From Antedon bifida (taxonomy: Eukaryota > Echinodermata > Crinoidea > Comatulida > Antedonidae), in contig OY727097.1 of the NCBI GenBank assembly GCA_963402885.1, positions 24,545,401 to 24,609,400 of the forward strand: a stretch of DNA of 64,000 nucleotides, written 5' to 3'. A program made the position numbers and the translations under genes. The notes beneath the pieces are model-generated. The model saw nothing but the letters and a program-made list of their open reading frames with translations, had not been told where the DNA came from and searched no databases. Position 1 is the stretch's first letter, and every line of letters begins with the position of its first letter. Positions 1-12,796 of this stretch are shown here, piece by piece.

Positions 1-1136
1 ACAAAACCTTCTGTTGTTTTTATATAACGGAGACACCTCTACTAACAAAGTTGACTACTGTAGTAACAGAGTTTGCAGGCTTGCAGTACACCATGTATTT
101 CCAAAAATGGAAAGTTGAGAAAGTTATTTCAGTTATTTTACAGCCATCTCATGGAACATCATAATGGGAAGCTTTCAATTTACGAGGACCGAGGACCATC
201 TAGGTCAGGTCTTTATGATTTGTTGTTGGTCATTGTTGCCTGGACATTCGAAAGCTCCCTAATAACCGAAACAACAAGACATTCTCAACGTTACTTCATT
301 TCCTTTTTGGAAACGCATGGTTTACAGCAAGCCTTATAAATATTTTTAAACTCTATATATTAATACTCTTTACAGTAAAACACATTAACATTTACTAGTG
401 TTAACTCTCCATGCAAAGCTTTTAACAACAGTAGTCACAATATAATAATTTATATACACATATAAAACTGTAATGCTTGGATTGTTCTAAAAATAAAAAC
501 TCTATAGTACTTCTATAATAACAACACAATATTACATGATTTTTTAAATTACAACTGCTTCTTTTTACTCTGTTACATTAACACATGCATACATTTTTCT
601 ACTAACACTCTGGCGTACAACTGGGATTTCCTACACATATTTCTCATTCACCCGAATGATACTTATAACTGAATAACATTCAAACAAATATAATCTGTTT
701 TTTCAGTTATTATCTTAATTTCCAGACATTTCTAACCTCGCAATCTCTACGAAAAACCATACAAAAATTTCTCAATAATCACAAGAATTATCTAACAATT
801 CTATTTTTTTAAATAAATTAAGTGTCATTCCACATGACTTATCGGCTAAGAGGATCACATGATCCTATCAGCCAATGTACAGGAATTGGAATGGCACTTT
901 TGTTGACGCAACATAACGCAACCTACGCGATAATTGCGTTTGTCCCCACCTGCATGGAATCAAACCTGTTTCCATGCGTCGCTAGTGGGAACCACGCCTA
1001 ACTGCTAAAGTGCAAATTCTACTTGCAGCAAATGAATGTAGCATACTTAGTACTAAAATAGTAATACTAAATTTCCCTAAAACATTTTACAATACAATAC
1101 CACTGCTATACAAACATAGAGGTATAGTACAGCTAG

Positions 1137-1284
1137 CAGTGGCGTAACAGCTATGAGCACTCACTGGCTATAAACCCAGGGCTTAAGGGACCAGAGCATG
1201 AGCAGTCCAATGTAACTACTCAGCGTTGGACGGCCCCTTAGGTATACTAAACCCGGGGAACTTGCCCTGTGCACTACGCCACTG
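1137..1284. mobile_element. hAT-like MITE with 8-bp target duplication
   Basis: The ends are inverted repeats: CAGTGGCGTA at the left and TACGCCACTG at the right. The identical 8-mer ACAGCTAG flanks both sides (1129-1136 and 1285-1292). A CAGTGGCGTA-type end with an 8-bp target-site duplication is typical of hAT transposons. At 148 bp it has no coding capacity, so it is non-autonomous. Confidence 0.85.
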
Positions 1285-1384
1285 ACAGCTAGAGGGCTAA
1301 CTAGGTGATGCAATGTGAACCAGGACTCTTCAAAATGGAATGTGCTAAAAATGCAAAGGCCCGTGATTTAGCACTCCTAAGGAA

Positions 1385-1466
1385 TAGTTGCATTGGGGCT
1401 GCTCATACTTCGAGGCTCTTGGGCCCTGGGTTTAGTCTGTGAGCACTCATAGCCATTACGCCACTG
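1385..1466. mobile_element. hAT-like MITE fragment (family H)
   Basis: This stretch shares internal words (gggccctgggtttag, gtgagcactcatag) and the terminal TACGCCACTG with the element at 1137-1284, but the other end is missing. Further degenerate relatives lie at about 10521-10604 and 38641-38810. Confidence 0.6.
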
Positions 1467-1847
1467 TGTGAGCATAGTGGGCAAAACTACAAGGTTTTTG
1501 AACTTTACCTCTTGTAATTCATAGTTTCAAGTATTTGCTCATTAAATATTAGTACATGAATATTCTAATTTATATTAATGAGTATTTGATATCTCCCTCT
1601 TCCCTAGTTGCATGCATTTTTAGTAGTAGTTTTAATTATAATTAGTAGTGCCATTGCTTACCAGTATATACTATTTAATAAATATTAGTACATATAAATA
1701 TTTACTAAACTAATGATTGTTTGATATTTAAATCTAGTATAGTCAATGAGAAAATGTATTTTTTAAATATTAAGTGACTATAGAAATTAAATGACTTAAT
1801 AAAGCCAAATTGTTTTCACCACTATTTGCTAATTGAATACAGTAGAA

Positions 1848-1965
1848 CCCCTATTTAGTGGACACCGTTGGGACCCAACAAATTGTTCCCTTAATATGGC
1901 TATCCCTATTCAGGGGACACTACCAAAAAACCAAAATTGTCCCCTTAATAGAGATTTTTACAAGG
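1848..1965. mobile_element. Family I repeat (CAGTAGAACCCC-type end)
   Basis: The stretch starts with acagtagaacccctattta and contains repeated 'ccccttaata' and 'attcaggggacac' words. The same sequence type recurs at about 3190-3312, 8281-8440, 24605-24740, 27770-28012, 43589-43712, 47274-47360 and 62597-62870. Ends of this kind resemble pogo/Tigger-type DNA transposon termini; the class assignment is an inference. Confidence 0.5.
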
Positions 1966-2198
1966 AAAAAATGAATTAAATATTTAGCAGCCAATGTTAC
2001 ACCAAAGAAGATGATGAGAAGCATGTTTTTATACATTTTGTATTCTCCGAAATAAAAAAAAAGGTGTTTCAAGATGATATATATTGTTCTCTTCTCTTTC
2101 TCCATTTTCCAGAATAGTGTCTAGATGTCAACACTGCATCCATCTTTTAAATATTTCTCCAAGTATTATGTACTAACTTTACTTGATCAAATACTCTA

Positions 2199-5100
2199 TC
2201 ATTTGTTGGAAGCAGCCGAGAGTTGTTCAAGGTAGAGGGCAGTTGTAGACTGGGAGTGCACGTTGAATGCTGGATACATACTGGCTACTTGGACAACGCA
2301 CGCACCAGCCCGGCCTGTGTTTAATGGCGCAACCTAAAAAAAAACATTAACCGTAAGTTTTCTTTTTGAATATTTTTTGATACAAAAATGAGATTTACAT
2401 CAGAAGTTGCTATCCGCACCATGCGTCTTTCTATCGGCATGGTTGACCGTGCACCTAGTTTTCTGTGCTGATAGATAACTGAATAAAAGCACAGTTTACC
2501 CAGGGTGGTTTACCTTGACAATAAAACACAAGGCATTAGTCACACTGGACCATGCCATAGCCTCTACACAAAATATTGACTATCACACAGTAAATATTAT
2601 CACAGTAGACTATGCATATAGACAACTTTACATTACACAAATGGTTTTCCGTGCCGATAGTCTTGTCCATCTATCATAAACACATCCAATAATAGAAAAT
2701 TATCTAGTAAGACATTGGCACTGTGCCTAAAGATCTATCTACACTATCAAACTTTATGTGACAAAAATGTGATAAGCCCATATATGTACACGATGATGTC
2801 ATATTACTACCATATTTGGGCACATCACACTTTTTTTGTCAAACTTTCTGCAACACCATTAATTCTCTATTAAATTTTCCACTTACTGTGTTCCATTTCT
2901 CCATCTGAGGGTCAAAGAACTCTACAGCATTTAGATACATAGCACCGTCATATCCACCAACAGCAAACAGTTTGTCACCAAGTACAGACACTCCTACAGC
3001 ATCACGACACAAGTTCATTGGGGCGATCATAGACCATGTATCAGACCTCGGATCATACCTGAAAAAAATTAAATGAAAATACTACAAATTTATGATCATC
3101 ATAAATAGAATATAAAGTAGGTATTGACCTCACTGGATTCCTGGATGACCAACAACACAATAATAAAATAAATAAAAATCGTGTACTTTACAGTAAAACC
3201 CTTCCGTTAGGACACAAACACTCATAGGTAAATATATGTTTATCAATATGACCAATCCCTATTAAGGGGGACACTTTCATATATAACCCCTTAACAGAGA
3301 TTCTACTGTAGTTTTCTATGTATACTGTAGAACTTATTAAAATATATAGAATTTATCATCAAAGAATTGAATACATTTGTAATTACCTCTCAACACAGTC
3401 AAACTGCCTTGAACTTTGTTGGCTAGCTGGGGCATCATGACCCCCTACAGCATATAGACATCCATTGCACACAGCTACACCTAAGCCACCTCTACGTTTA
3501 GACATCGGGGCGCACATGGTCCATCGATTGGTGTGAGGGTCATACACCTCAACAGACCGTAAACAAGCACTGCCATCACGACCCCCTACTGCATACAACC
3601 TTTTGGGGGAAAATGTCATTTCAATAAATAATCTGTTTTCCTTATCTGTTTAGAAACTTTAGCTAGTTGTAAATACAGTACAACATTAAATTAAAGGCAA
3701 AGGTATTTATTATCATCCTCATGCTTAAGTCACTACTCAAAACTCACCTTTTCTGATTTTTTCTACAGCGCCATGAGCAATGAATGTTGGAATGGCGCTA
3801 TATAAATCGAACGATTGATTGATTGATTGATGCTTAACTGGACACTAAGGCAATTTCGGATTAGGCCCTCTATGGACCTACTCAGATCATTACACTAGGA
3901 GATTTTCCTCTGCTCTTTTCGAACTTGCACTGTATGTACCGCAGAACCAATGAATCATCCCATCCGAAGAGAGTGGAGTATCTTGCCCAAGGATGCAATC
4001 AATATGGCACAGATAGGCTTGAACCAACGCCTATCACATGGTAGTCATATTCAAATCCTCTATAACTAAAAAACCTAGTTATCAAAAATAAAATTCTTAC
4101 TTTTTGTCCAACACTGCTACTCCAACTGTACTTCTGGGTGTCGTCATTGGTGCCACGTAACTCCACTGCTTACTTTGTGAGTCATACCGCTCAACGGTTG
4201 CAAGGTAGCTCCAACCATCATGGCCACCGACAGCATACATCGGTCCCTCTAACACGGTAACACCTATAAAAATAAATCATTAAATTATTTTCTCAAAATG
4301 AAATTAAAACCACTTTTAAATTTGTGTGTTATTGTACATTCAATTTTTTATGTATTTTTATACCTTTTTAAACGTATTTCACTAATATTTTTATTTTATA
4401 TGACTGTATTTTTTCAATATTTTACCTCATGCTTTTCTGTTTTATATTGTTTTATTGGAGTTTTATACCAACTCGCTTTTTATGTGTATTGCTTGTTATA
4501 TTTTTCTTGTTTTGTATACATATTGTTGACATGCTTTTGGCCAAACAATTGATAATCAAGCATCCATGGGATTATTGGTAACCAAGCATCCCTGGGATTA
4601 TTGGTAACCAAGCATCCCTGGGATTATTGGTAACCAAGCATCCCTGGGATTATTGGTAACCAAGCATCCCTGGGATTATTGGTAACCAAGCATCCCTGGG
4701 ATTATTGGTAACCAAGCATCCCTGGGATTATTGGTAACCAAGCATCCCTGGGATTATTGGTAACCAAGCATCCCTGAGATTATTCGTAACAAAGCATCCC
4801 TGAAATTATTGGTAACCAAGCATTCCTTTAAGTTACATTACACTATATATAGTTCTTTACCTAAGCCATGTCGATGTGTGCCCATTACAGGCAACATACT
4901 CCATTCACGAGTCTTTGGATGGAAACATTCCACTGTGTTCAGGGTCTTTAGGCCGTCCCTTCCTCCAACAACATACAACTTATCTTCAATAACCGCCACG
5001 CCAAACTGCAGGCGTCGTCCACTCATGTGACCGACGTGCGTCCAAGTATTGGTACGGAGGTCATATTTCTCAATGCTTGTTGCACCTGAAGGGATTATTC

Positions 5101-8100
5101 AACTTTTTTCATTTGAATAGCCTTGCAAATTTAGATTAATTTTATATGATTGATTAATAGACAACAATTCTTGTTGGCATACAAGCATGTATACATGCAT
5201 GCATCTGAATAAGCTGGCTTTGAAAGAAAATGATCTGATGATTGATATTCATTTAACTCGGGGTTACACCTGGTTCAGTGTGCCATATACACATTTAAAA
5301 ATTCTCCTATATTTATGAATACCATACAGTGAGTGATGGGAAATATCTCACTCTGTAATTGGTCAATATGGCGACTGGCTGACATTATAAGTATTGTTAC
5401 AAACACAAACATGATTTCATAATACTAACTTTATAACAATTTAAATTTCATTTGATTTTAATGTAACTCGTATATAATCATTTTGTTATATCTAGTTTGT
5501 ATATTTGTATTATTTTTATATCATTTTAACTAATTTTTGTTTATAAATTATTGTTTTGGTAATGCACCTAAATCTGCTCAGGCCTATGCCTATTGCTTCC
5601 ACCTGGCAAGATTGTGCTTGATAATATGTCGAATAAATTGAAATATTATACTGGGTGATCTCTTCAGTCAAAGACTGGTCTCCCAGAGGGCCCAGTTATG
5701 ATCAGTGGCTGTGATGTACTAGTACACCCTCTACTCGTCTCGAAAGATGTAGTATAGGTTCTTTAAAGTGCACATGAGCTAGATGTGTACACTGGACCTA
5801 TGATTTATAGTCTTTATCCGAGAAGACTAATTCTACTACCAGAACCATGGAGCCAATGTTATGGCTACGTAATTATGGTTCCACTGTATTAACCGCTCGG
5901 CGACTCACTCACTATATATTATTATTAAATCGAAAAATCTATTTAGCATAAATTGCTCACCTTTGGTGCTATCCATACCACCGACTGCATACAAAGTGCC
6001 AACGGTTGACTTGCGGGGTTTAGTCCTTGCTGACTGCATCACTGGGCGCCTCTCTGGTAATAGATGATACTTCATTGCCTCCATGATTAGACGCTGGCAA
6101 GATTCTTCTCGTAGCAATGAATTATTATCAATTTTGTCCGTAATGAACTACGCAAATTAAAACATGAATAATTATTCAAGGAAAATTAGCAAATAAAATA
6201 AATAGTATTATATCTTGAACTGACAAGCATATGAATATTTAAAGCTCTGTATACACTATCAAACTATTTTGACAAAAAAAGTGTGATGTGCTTAAATATG
6301 GTAGTGATATGCCCAAATATAGTAGTGATATGACATCATCATGTCCATATATGGGCACATCACATTTTTTTGTCACATAAAGTTTGATAGTATAGACAGA
6401 GCCAATGCCAGACACTCTTGGGCTGGCCTAATATGTCTCGTTTTCCAGATATTGTGGTATTCTAAATGTTTATTAGAAGAGAGTGACTGTAAAATTTTAT
6501 TTCTAAATCTTTATTTAATTATTTCAGTTAGATTCATCGTTAAAAAGTATGAAAACACATGCTATGAATATTTTCCTAAAATTTCTCAAATTTGTTTGCA
6601 TCTTACCTGCGGGGTAAGAAGCGGCATACGTATATGGGCAAGTAGTTGGGCAACACAACTGTGTCTATTAGCTAGATCATGTCTAACCCAGGCCAACATG
6701 GCATGGTATACCATTTGTTCATTAGGTACGTTTAGGTCATCACTGCTCAGTAACTGACACACTTCGTCTGCAGCTAGGATTAGAAACTCCTGGTTTTGGG
6801 TTACTTCAACAAAATGTTCCTGAAATAGAAAATTAATGATTTATTTTCATTCATTTATTTTATTTCTATATTTTATATGGGTGGTCCATCCAATGCCAAA
6901 TAATCAGACAGGGCTAGACTGTTCCAGGTTGTGGGCGTGTATCTCATTAATACTGATGAGGTTCGGTTAATTAATTAATTATTTTATAAATTTTAGGCCG
7001 TACATCAAAACTACAAACGGGTCTTTATCATGATTTTTGGTCTCTTTTCTTATAACTACTGGCAGAGGTTGTAACTGTCTGATTGCTCTGGTTTTTAAGG
7101 TTTTCAACTTTTTCCTATTTGTTGTGTAATTACTGTACAATAGTACTGTAACGTACCTGATTAATAATTGAATGAAAATTGTGAATTTATTTGCATAGTA
7201 TTAGTGTTGTATTTTGTTGGAAAACCTTTTGCAATTATTAATTAATTTAAGAGCTGATTTTCATCTATTTATTTATTCCTTCTTTTATAAGAATTTGCTT
7301 CTTGAATTTTCCCCTTTTCTTTGTTTAAATAAGTATTTTTATTTGTTACTGTCATATTGAAATGTTCATCATTCAAAGAAAATAAAAGAAGTTTGTCATT
7401 GTCATTGTATAGACTTAGTAATAAATGCACAATCCAAAGTTAAGATCTGTCTACACTATCAAACTAATTTGACAAAAAAAAGTGTGTGCCCATGATAGTG
7501 ATATGACCAAATATGGTAGTGATATGACATCATCATGTCCATATATGGGCACATTTTGTTGTCACATAAAGTTTTATAGTGTAGACAAGGCTTTACGAAA
7601 AAATTAATGTGTTGGTATGCAGTCTACTGATTGTATAGTTTTTGTTATTCATATTTTTGTTACACTTTGAATAATGTACAGAGTACAATGTGTTGGGTTA
7701 CATGTAGATATGATTGTAAATTTTACAATGTAGATATGATTGTATACAGTAGGTTTAATAGAAGTTTGTAGATATGATTGTGTAGTTTAATATTATAAAT
7801 ATAATACGTTTTTTAGCGAGGCAACTATTAATAGTGATACAGTTGCATGATGGTTAACAAGGTTGCCTTTCAAACCCTGAGCTATTCATTCATACATAAT
7901 AGTAGATTTTCCTGTTGAGATAATACTATAATTTATTACCATCCATTAAGGACTCTTAAATATTATTGAATACTCTAAAAATAAGTTTTAAAATATTTTA
8001 ATGCATTGCATTTTCCTGTTAATTTCGGAGAGACTGTATACACTTATTTTTTTTAAATTTCATACGCAGTGAGCACAAACTCACCAATTACAGGATGGAT

Positions 8101-11100
8101 AAACCATTTTCATAATTTATCGTGCGTATAAACTAAATCTCATTTGAGGCTTAGAGAGTGGAGTTGAAAGAGTCATGAGTTACAACCCTGGCACTAGGTC
8201 AGGATTGAACCCTGGACCTTTGGATTGGAAGGCAAGCATGTTAACCACCAAGCTACAGCTCCACTACATCTCCATATCTTCTATGGAACACCTCTGGTAC
8301 CCAACAAAATGTCCCAGGGTGTCCTCTAAATAGGGACATGGCCGTAACTTATTAAAAATCCCTTGTTTGATTAAAAAAGTGTTCCCTTAATAAGGTTGTC
8401 CTTTGAATCGAGTTGTCCCTAAAGAAGGGTAGCTACTACATTTAGTTAGCTTTCATCTGTTGACCTTTTATTTGCCTCTAATAATTGTTTTCTTTGTCTA
8501 ATATTTTTCCTGTTTTTGCATCCTGTTGTAATTTGTATAGTCTTTTTTTGTAATATAAGCCTGAATAATTTTTCATTTCATTTGTTATTGTTCCACATAA
8601 AATAGATCAAGACAAAAAAAAAACCTGGTTAAGTCTTAGTTTATGTGTGAAAAGGCCATAAGCCTTGTCTATTGTACACTATCAAACCCTATGTGTTGTA
8701 CCCATATATGGACATGGTGATGTCATATCACTACCATATTTGACCACATCACACATTTGTATTCAAACTAGGATAGTGTAGACAAAGCAAACTAGGATAG
8801 AGAGCTTTAAAAAGTGTTTTGCACTTACTACTAGTACTAGATTCTCTTTATCATTTCATTGTGAAATTTCAAATAAATTCTTTAAAGATATTATATTGTA
8901 TATTTTTGGTTCAATATGCCATTTTAATGTCACATACTAATAGTTATTCACTTTGACCAAAAATTATTTACCCCAAAAAAACTGTAGTTTAGAGCAAAAA
9001 ATAGTCAAATTGGCTGCCAGCCATTGGTTTTTCGGTTGAAATTAACTGTTTATTTTGTCTTTTGTAAGTGAAAACATGATTTTTTTCCTTATTTTTTCTT
9101 TGGAAGTGGTTGATTATCTTTATCAAAACTACAAAATGGCCTATTCAAAGTCTGATCTTATTAATCTTCATTTTTCATGTTATTGGGGGACAATACATAT
9201 TTAAAATATGTCTTTAAAAGGAAGTCCTGAGTTTAATGTATCGTATTCCATCAGTATACATCTTGAACACTTCATAAGTTCTTCCTTTAGGGAAAACAAG
9301 TTTAAACTATTAAACAAAAGATCAGCCCATATGTTGTTCTCCAATAGTCCCATGAGGTATCATGTCTACTGCCAAATATTGCGATGGGAATAAAATACCA
9401 ATATTTTCTTGGCACCTAAACAATATTGCGAGCCTGTACAAACTAAGATGGTTTTCTTTAAAAATGCAAAACTTGTTTTTGGTAGCTTTGCTAATTTAAA
9501 GGCTTTAAAAACTCACTTTTAAAATTGTATTCTTACAATTATACATAATACAATATTAAAAAGTATTATTACAGTATTTATGGTTACAGCCTATTTTTTT
9601 TTTAATACAGAGAGTTGATTCAGTTTTTAATAAGGTTGCTATGTAATTGATTGATTTATCATTCAATTTTATACCTTTCCTATCTATATTTCAATGATAT
9701 GAAATAGAAACTGATCACACTAAAATTATGTCATTATTTTTATAGAAAGTAGTTAAATGTTTGCGACAGTCAAGTAGGTGTGTTACTGTTATAAAACAAA
9801 TAATGAATGTTTTGTATCCGTGCGATTGTACAAATAACATAAATATGAAATTTTATTTTCATGTGACGTTGCCTTCATCTTTCACCTCATGCAATTATTT
9901 GTACCATCACACTCATAAACATTCATTATTTACATACTGTTGTATACAGTAATTATGTACAGTATAACTAAGTAGATCATAATTGTTTATATGATATAGA
10001 GTACAATACAAATATTGACCTACATTGTAAAAACAAAAACGTAATCTGCATATAAACCTACATAATTTCATTTTCAAACAATACTTACTGTTGTATAATT
10101 ATGTGCAACTTTGAGTAGATCTTTACAACCCTGGGTGTCTGCAAATGCACGTATGCCTAGGCAGTTAGAGGGGTGAAGCTGTTTCATTAGGTAGCCACAA
10201 CATGCTTCTACTATTTCAGATAGCTGCAGGATACAGGCTGTTGCTAACAGGGCCTCTACATTGTCCTCTCGAAGGTTTGTACGGCCTAGAAAAAAGGTAT
10301 GGAGATTTTGCAACCTTAAAAATACTATAAATAATAATACAAACAATATATGTTTTTTATTGATTTTGTTTTAAACATATTTTTAAATGTTTGCCTTTGT
10401 GTCAGCCGACCACGAACAAACCAAATTCCCAGATTGTGGATAATATTAATAAATTTGATTGGTTAAATTGAAGATATATCATACACTTTCTAAACCTTTG
10501 AGCTGATTATTAATGTCATATAGTGGCGCAACGGAGCCCAGAGCATAAGCAGTCCCAATGCAATTACTCAGCATTGGAGAGCCCCTTATATGTGCTAAAT
10601 TATTATTATAGACGTACCATTTACTTTTTACCATATATATATATATATATACAGTATTTCTTTTACAAGAATATTTCTATAGTATAAGTTTAATCTAAAT
10701 CATAATGAATGGAAAACATGGAATTTGATACAAAATGGGTTATGCAACGAGATGAAGCTCTAAAAACATTACCCTTTAAATAATATCTAATCTAATTAGC
10801 AAATAAAAGTAAAAATATCAAATAGAAATGAAAAGTAACAAAAGTGATCTCTACATGAGTGAGTATTTATTTATTAATAGTTGTATTTCTTTTCCCCCTT
10901 TGTTATGCTACTGTCGTACCTGTATATATATAGTGAATACATGCTTTCAATGCATTTGGATCAAGGTCGTGAAGTTCAATCTCCATTTCAGAAGCCTCTC
11001 GGACATCGTGTGTAAACATCGCAGCAAAGTAGTCCGAGACCGAACTAAGAACAAGTCTGTGGGCAGGAATGCGGACATTTGCTGCGATTAAGATGACATC

Positions 11101-11223
11101 GGTGAGTTGTTTGCGGTGTAAATAGCCTTCCATTTTCTTGAAAGTTCGTTCTGCATGGTTGATGGAACGAAAACATTCACCCTCGGATAAATCCTCCATT
11201 AAATGGCTTTCATGCATTATCAT
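2199..11223 (-). CDS. Kelch-like protein, KLHL1/4/5 type (BTB-BACK-Kelch), 9 coding exons
   Basis: Predicted substrate adaptor for a Cullin-3 ubiquitin ligase. Coding exons in transcript order: 11223-10920, 10285-10089, 6819-6607, 6147-5961, 5085-4861, 4263-4101, 3599-3387, 3058-2887, 2333-2199. All have AG/GT borders, phases match throughout, and they give 602 aa ending in TGA. The BTB domain (about residues 22-130) contains [20 protein letters not shown]. The BACK domain follows, with [18 protein letters not shown]. Six Kelch repeats (about 300-585) include [21 protein letters not shown] and [20 protein letters not shown]. The block [10 protein letters not shown]...[11 protein letters not shown] is characteristic of vertebrate KLHL1, KLHL4 and KLHL5, which I recall as near-identical there. 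The long N-terminal extension of the vertebrate proteins is absent from this model. The chosen ATG has an in-frame TAG 18 bp upstream, but that TAG lies in a good splice-acceptor context, so an upstream exon is possible. Introns carry family A elements, SINEs and a 26-bp minisatellite. Confidence 0.95.
2729..2846. mobile_element. Family A foldback MITE, right end truncated
   Basis: The left end reads aagatctatctacactatc and the core contains 'catatatg...gatgatgtcatat' and 'catatttgggcacatcacac'. The right inverted repeat is cut off after 'tttgtcaaact'. It lies in the last intron of the KLHL-type gene, about 40 bp from a donor site. Confidence 0.8.
3745..3832. repeat. LINE/SINE 3' tail with ATTG repeats
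   Basis: The sequence contains 'ggcgctatataaatcgaacg' followed by a (gatt)n run. This resembles the 3' tail of L2/CR1-type LINEs and the SINEs that share it. A similar ending occurs at about 26050-26072. Confidence 0.5.
4551..4831. repeat. 26-bp minisatellite, about 11 copies
   Basis: The unit ggtaaccaagcatccctggg + attatt repeats about 11 times with few changes. Most central copies are identical and divergence grows toward both edges. It sits in the intron between Kelch exons 5 and 6 and ends about 30 bp before exon 5 (4861). Confidence 0.95.
5710..5912 (+). repeat. SINE-like repeat (family S2), partial
   Basis: This stretch is homologous to 51570-51800. Shared words include 'cgaaagatgta', 'tgtgtacactg', 'tttatagtc', 'tatccgagaagact' and 'accagaaccatggagc'. 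The tRNA-like head visible in the other copy is not clear here. Confidence 0.65.
6241..6403. mobile_element. Family A foldback MITE, nearly complete
   Basis: The ends are inverted repeats, aaagctctgtatacactatc at left and agtttgatagtatagacaga at right. Both halves carry the gtgatgtg and gggcacatcac words, so the whole element can fold back. It lies in the intron between Kelch exons 3 and 4. Confidence 0.9.
6985..7105. repeat. Interspersed repeat, second copy at 17585-17700
   Basis: Both copies share 'aggccgt', 'tcaaaac', 'gatttttt', 'ggaggtt' or 'gaggttgtaac', and 'tctgattgctct' in the same order. The family is not identified. Confidence 0.45.
7441..7594. mobile_element. Family A foldback MITE
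   Basis: The left end is taagatctgtctacactatc. The right end is gttttatagtgtagacaagg + cttt. The core includes 'atatggtagtgatatgacat'. It lies in the same long KLHL intron (between exons 2 and 3) as the copy at 8660. Confidence 0.9.
8062..8264 (-). mobile_element. tRNA-derived SINE (family S1)
   Basis: Read on the minus strand it begins with a tRNA-like head: an A-box-like region (TAGCTTGGTGGTTAACATGC) and a B box (GGTTCAATCC), spaced as in a tRNA. A body ending in an A/T-rich tail follows. Related copies lie at 34563-34745 and 43775-43980 (minus) and 28838-28905 (plus, head only). Confidence 0.75.
8660..8788. mobile_element. Family A foldback MITE, short copy
   Basis: The left end is agccttgtctattgtacact. 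The right end is actaggatagtgtagacaaa. Between them are 'cccatatatggacatg' and 'gatgtcatatcactaccata', so it belongs to family A with internal deletions. Confidence 0.8.
8878..9204. mobile_element. Family B MITE
   Basis: The stretch shares a consistent order of words with 28490-28748 and 40607-40929: 'aatatgccatttt', 'ttattcactttgaccaaaaa', 'ttgtctttt..aagtgaaaaca', 'actacaaaatggcctattca', 'cttcatttttcatgtt' and 'gggacaatacat..ttaaa'. The best copy has TTAAAGATGTATTGTCC-type inverted ends. Confidence 0.7.
9797..9932. mobile_element. Family C foldback element
   Basis: The arms are inverted: caaataatgaatgttt at left and aaacattcattatttac at right. The inner words 'tgtacaaataa' and 'ttatttgtaccatcacact' also pair. 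The same design recurs at 49328-49482, 50727-50784 and 50905-50991. Confidence 0.7.
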
Positions 11224-12315
11224 AACACAGTCAGTTTTCTATTGTAAAAAATAAGATATTTATAACATAATAATATTATTATAGGCCTAGGTCTATATGT
11301 AAATAAATTATATCATCATATATGACAATTCAGGCCTAAGTTAGTGCCTATACGTAGTTATTTACTAGGGGTCTAACACTATACTAGGCCTATACATATT
11401 ACGTATAAATTTATTAAATTATTGATCGCGCGCAAATCTTTCAAATTGCGCGTAACAACATAACAAACATACTTACTACTAACATTAGCAGACAGAGGAA
11501 AACCTGGCAATGTATAACAAGCCATCAATATTTGATTATGATGTTTTTAGACAAGCCTCTCTCTAGCCTAATAAGTAAGCTAGGTCCTAGGAGAGCCTAC
11601 TATTACTAGGCCTAGGCTAAGTTACACAGGCTACAATAGGCTACACATGAATAGATAGTAGAAGTAGTAGTTGCCTCACTTGCCTAAAGAAATTATTCAA
11701 AACACATAATAATATTAAAATCATTTATTGTACGCCTAATTTACATTGTACACTACATAATAGCTTTACCTAATTCTTCCTCATCCTCTAAAGTATCATT
11801 TAAGCTATCATAACATCAATGAAAATCATCACATCACTAAATTTTATTTTGATCGGCGGTCACGCCTGAGTAGACAGCAGAGCGAAGCTATTTTTAGGAT
11901 CAAAGTTCACGTTTCTCTCACAACGTTATTTATCGGGCAGCCGGTTTACTAGAAAGTATCAAATTATGTACCGTATTGGTTAAAACTTTTCCACTACATG
12001 GCTCGGATATTTTGTGGAAAATATTTATATTTTTAACCAGAGAAGAAATATGTGTGTTACTTTCTTTGCAGGAAACAAAACCGTTAGACCTAATTAGGTC
12101 TACCTGTTTTCCTTTTCTGTTTTTATTCAACGCAAAAAGCATGTTTATTGGGATTCTCTTCTCTCTTTTACAGTGACATCTCAGAGGCCTACAATATTTT
12201 ATCCTAAGATCTATACAAAAAGAACTGAGTTTTGTGTTTATGTTTAGGTCAACTTTATTTTGAACAAAAAAACAATTGAGTAGGGCTAAAACTATAATAA
12301 TTACCTTATGAATGT

Positions 12316-12470
12316 AAAGCTCTACTATAAATAGTTTGACAAAAAAGTGTGATGTGCCCAAATATGGTAGTGATATGTCCACATATGGTAGTGATATGAC
12401 ATCATCATGTCCATATATGGGCACATCAAATGTTTTGTCACATAAAGTTTGATAGTGTAGACAGAGCTTA
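12316..12470. mobile_element. Family A foldback MITE
   Basis: The right end is complete (gatagtgtagacagagctta); the left end is aaagctct with a small deletion. The core has two tandem 'atatggtagtgatatg' words, a hallmark of the long form. Confidence 0.9.
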
Positions 12471-12796
12471 AGATTAAATAAAACATTTCCCAAGGATTTC
12501 ACAATATTTCCGATAATTAACTAATTGAATTTGCAAAACACGAAAACAACTCGCAACTTGCACAAAAAAGATAAAGGACTTTTGTTTGAAAAGCGCACGT
12601 TTTTCCTCGTGTAAAGTTTCTAAGTACGTCTAAACAACATTATAGGCCTAATTATCTTATAAATGTAGGTTTTTTGACAAATTATTCATTCCAAGGATTT
12701 CATTGACTTAGTCACTCTGCTAGTCTTGTTAAAAACGTCTGACAACTGACTCAAACAAAATTGTTTATTTGACCACACGTTTTCTCGTGTTTTGCT

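Larger units (their letters stand above)
1..2198. other. Intergenic, repeat-bearing
   Basis: No gene is supported here. The stretch is AT-rich and contains a complete hAT-like element (1137-1284), a second fragment of that family (about 1385-1466) and a family I fragment (1848-1965). It lies downstream of the KLHL-type gene, so the 3' part probably includes that gene's 3' UTR. I could not fix a poly(A) site. Confidence 0.6.

Noticed and set aside
73..339. 88-codon plus-strand open frame near the left edge
   Set aside because: No splice context, domain or start context supports it. A frame this length is expected by chance in a window of this size.
4551..4831. CRISPR-like regular repeat
   Set aside because: Repeats are directly contiguous with no unique spacers, and the context is a eukaryotic intron; it is a minisatellite.
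11930..12502. 190-codon minus-strand open frame
   Set aside because: It runs through a family A element and AT-rich DNA and has no domain resemblance or coding character.
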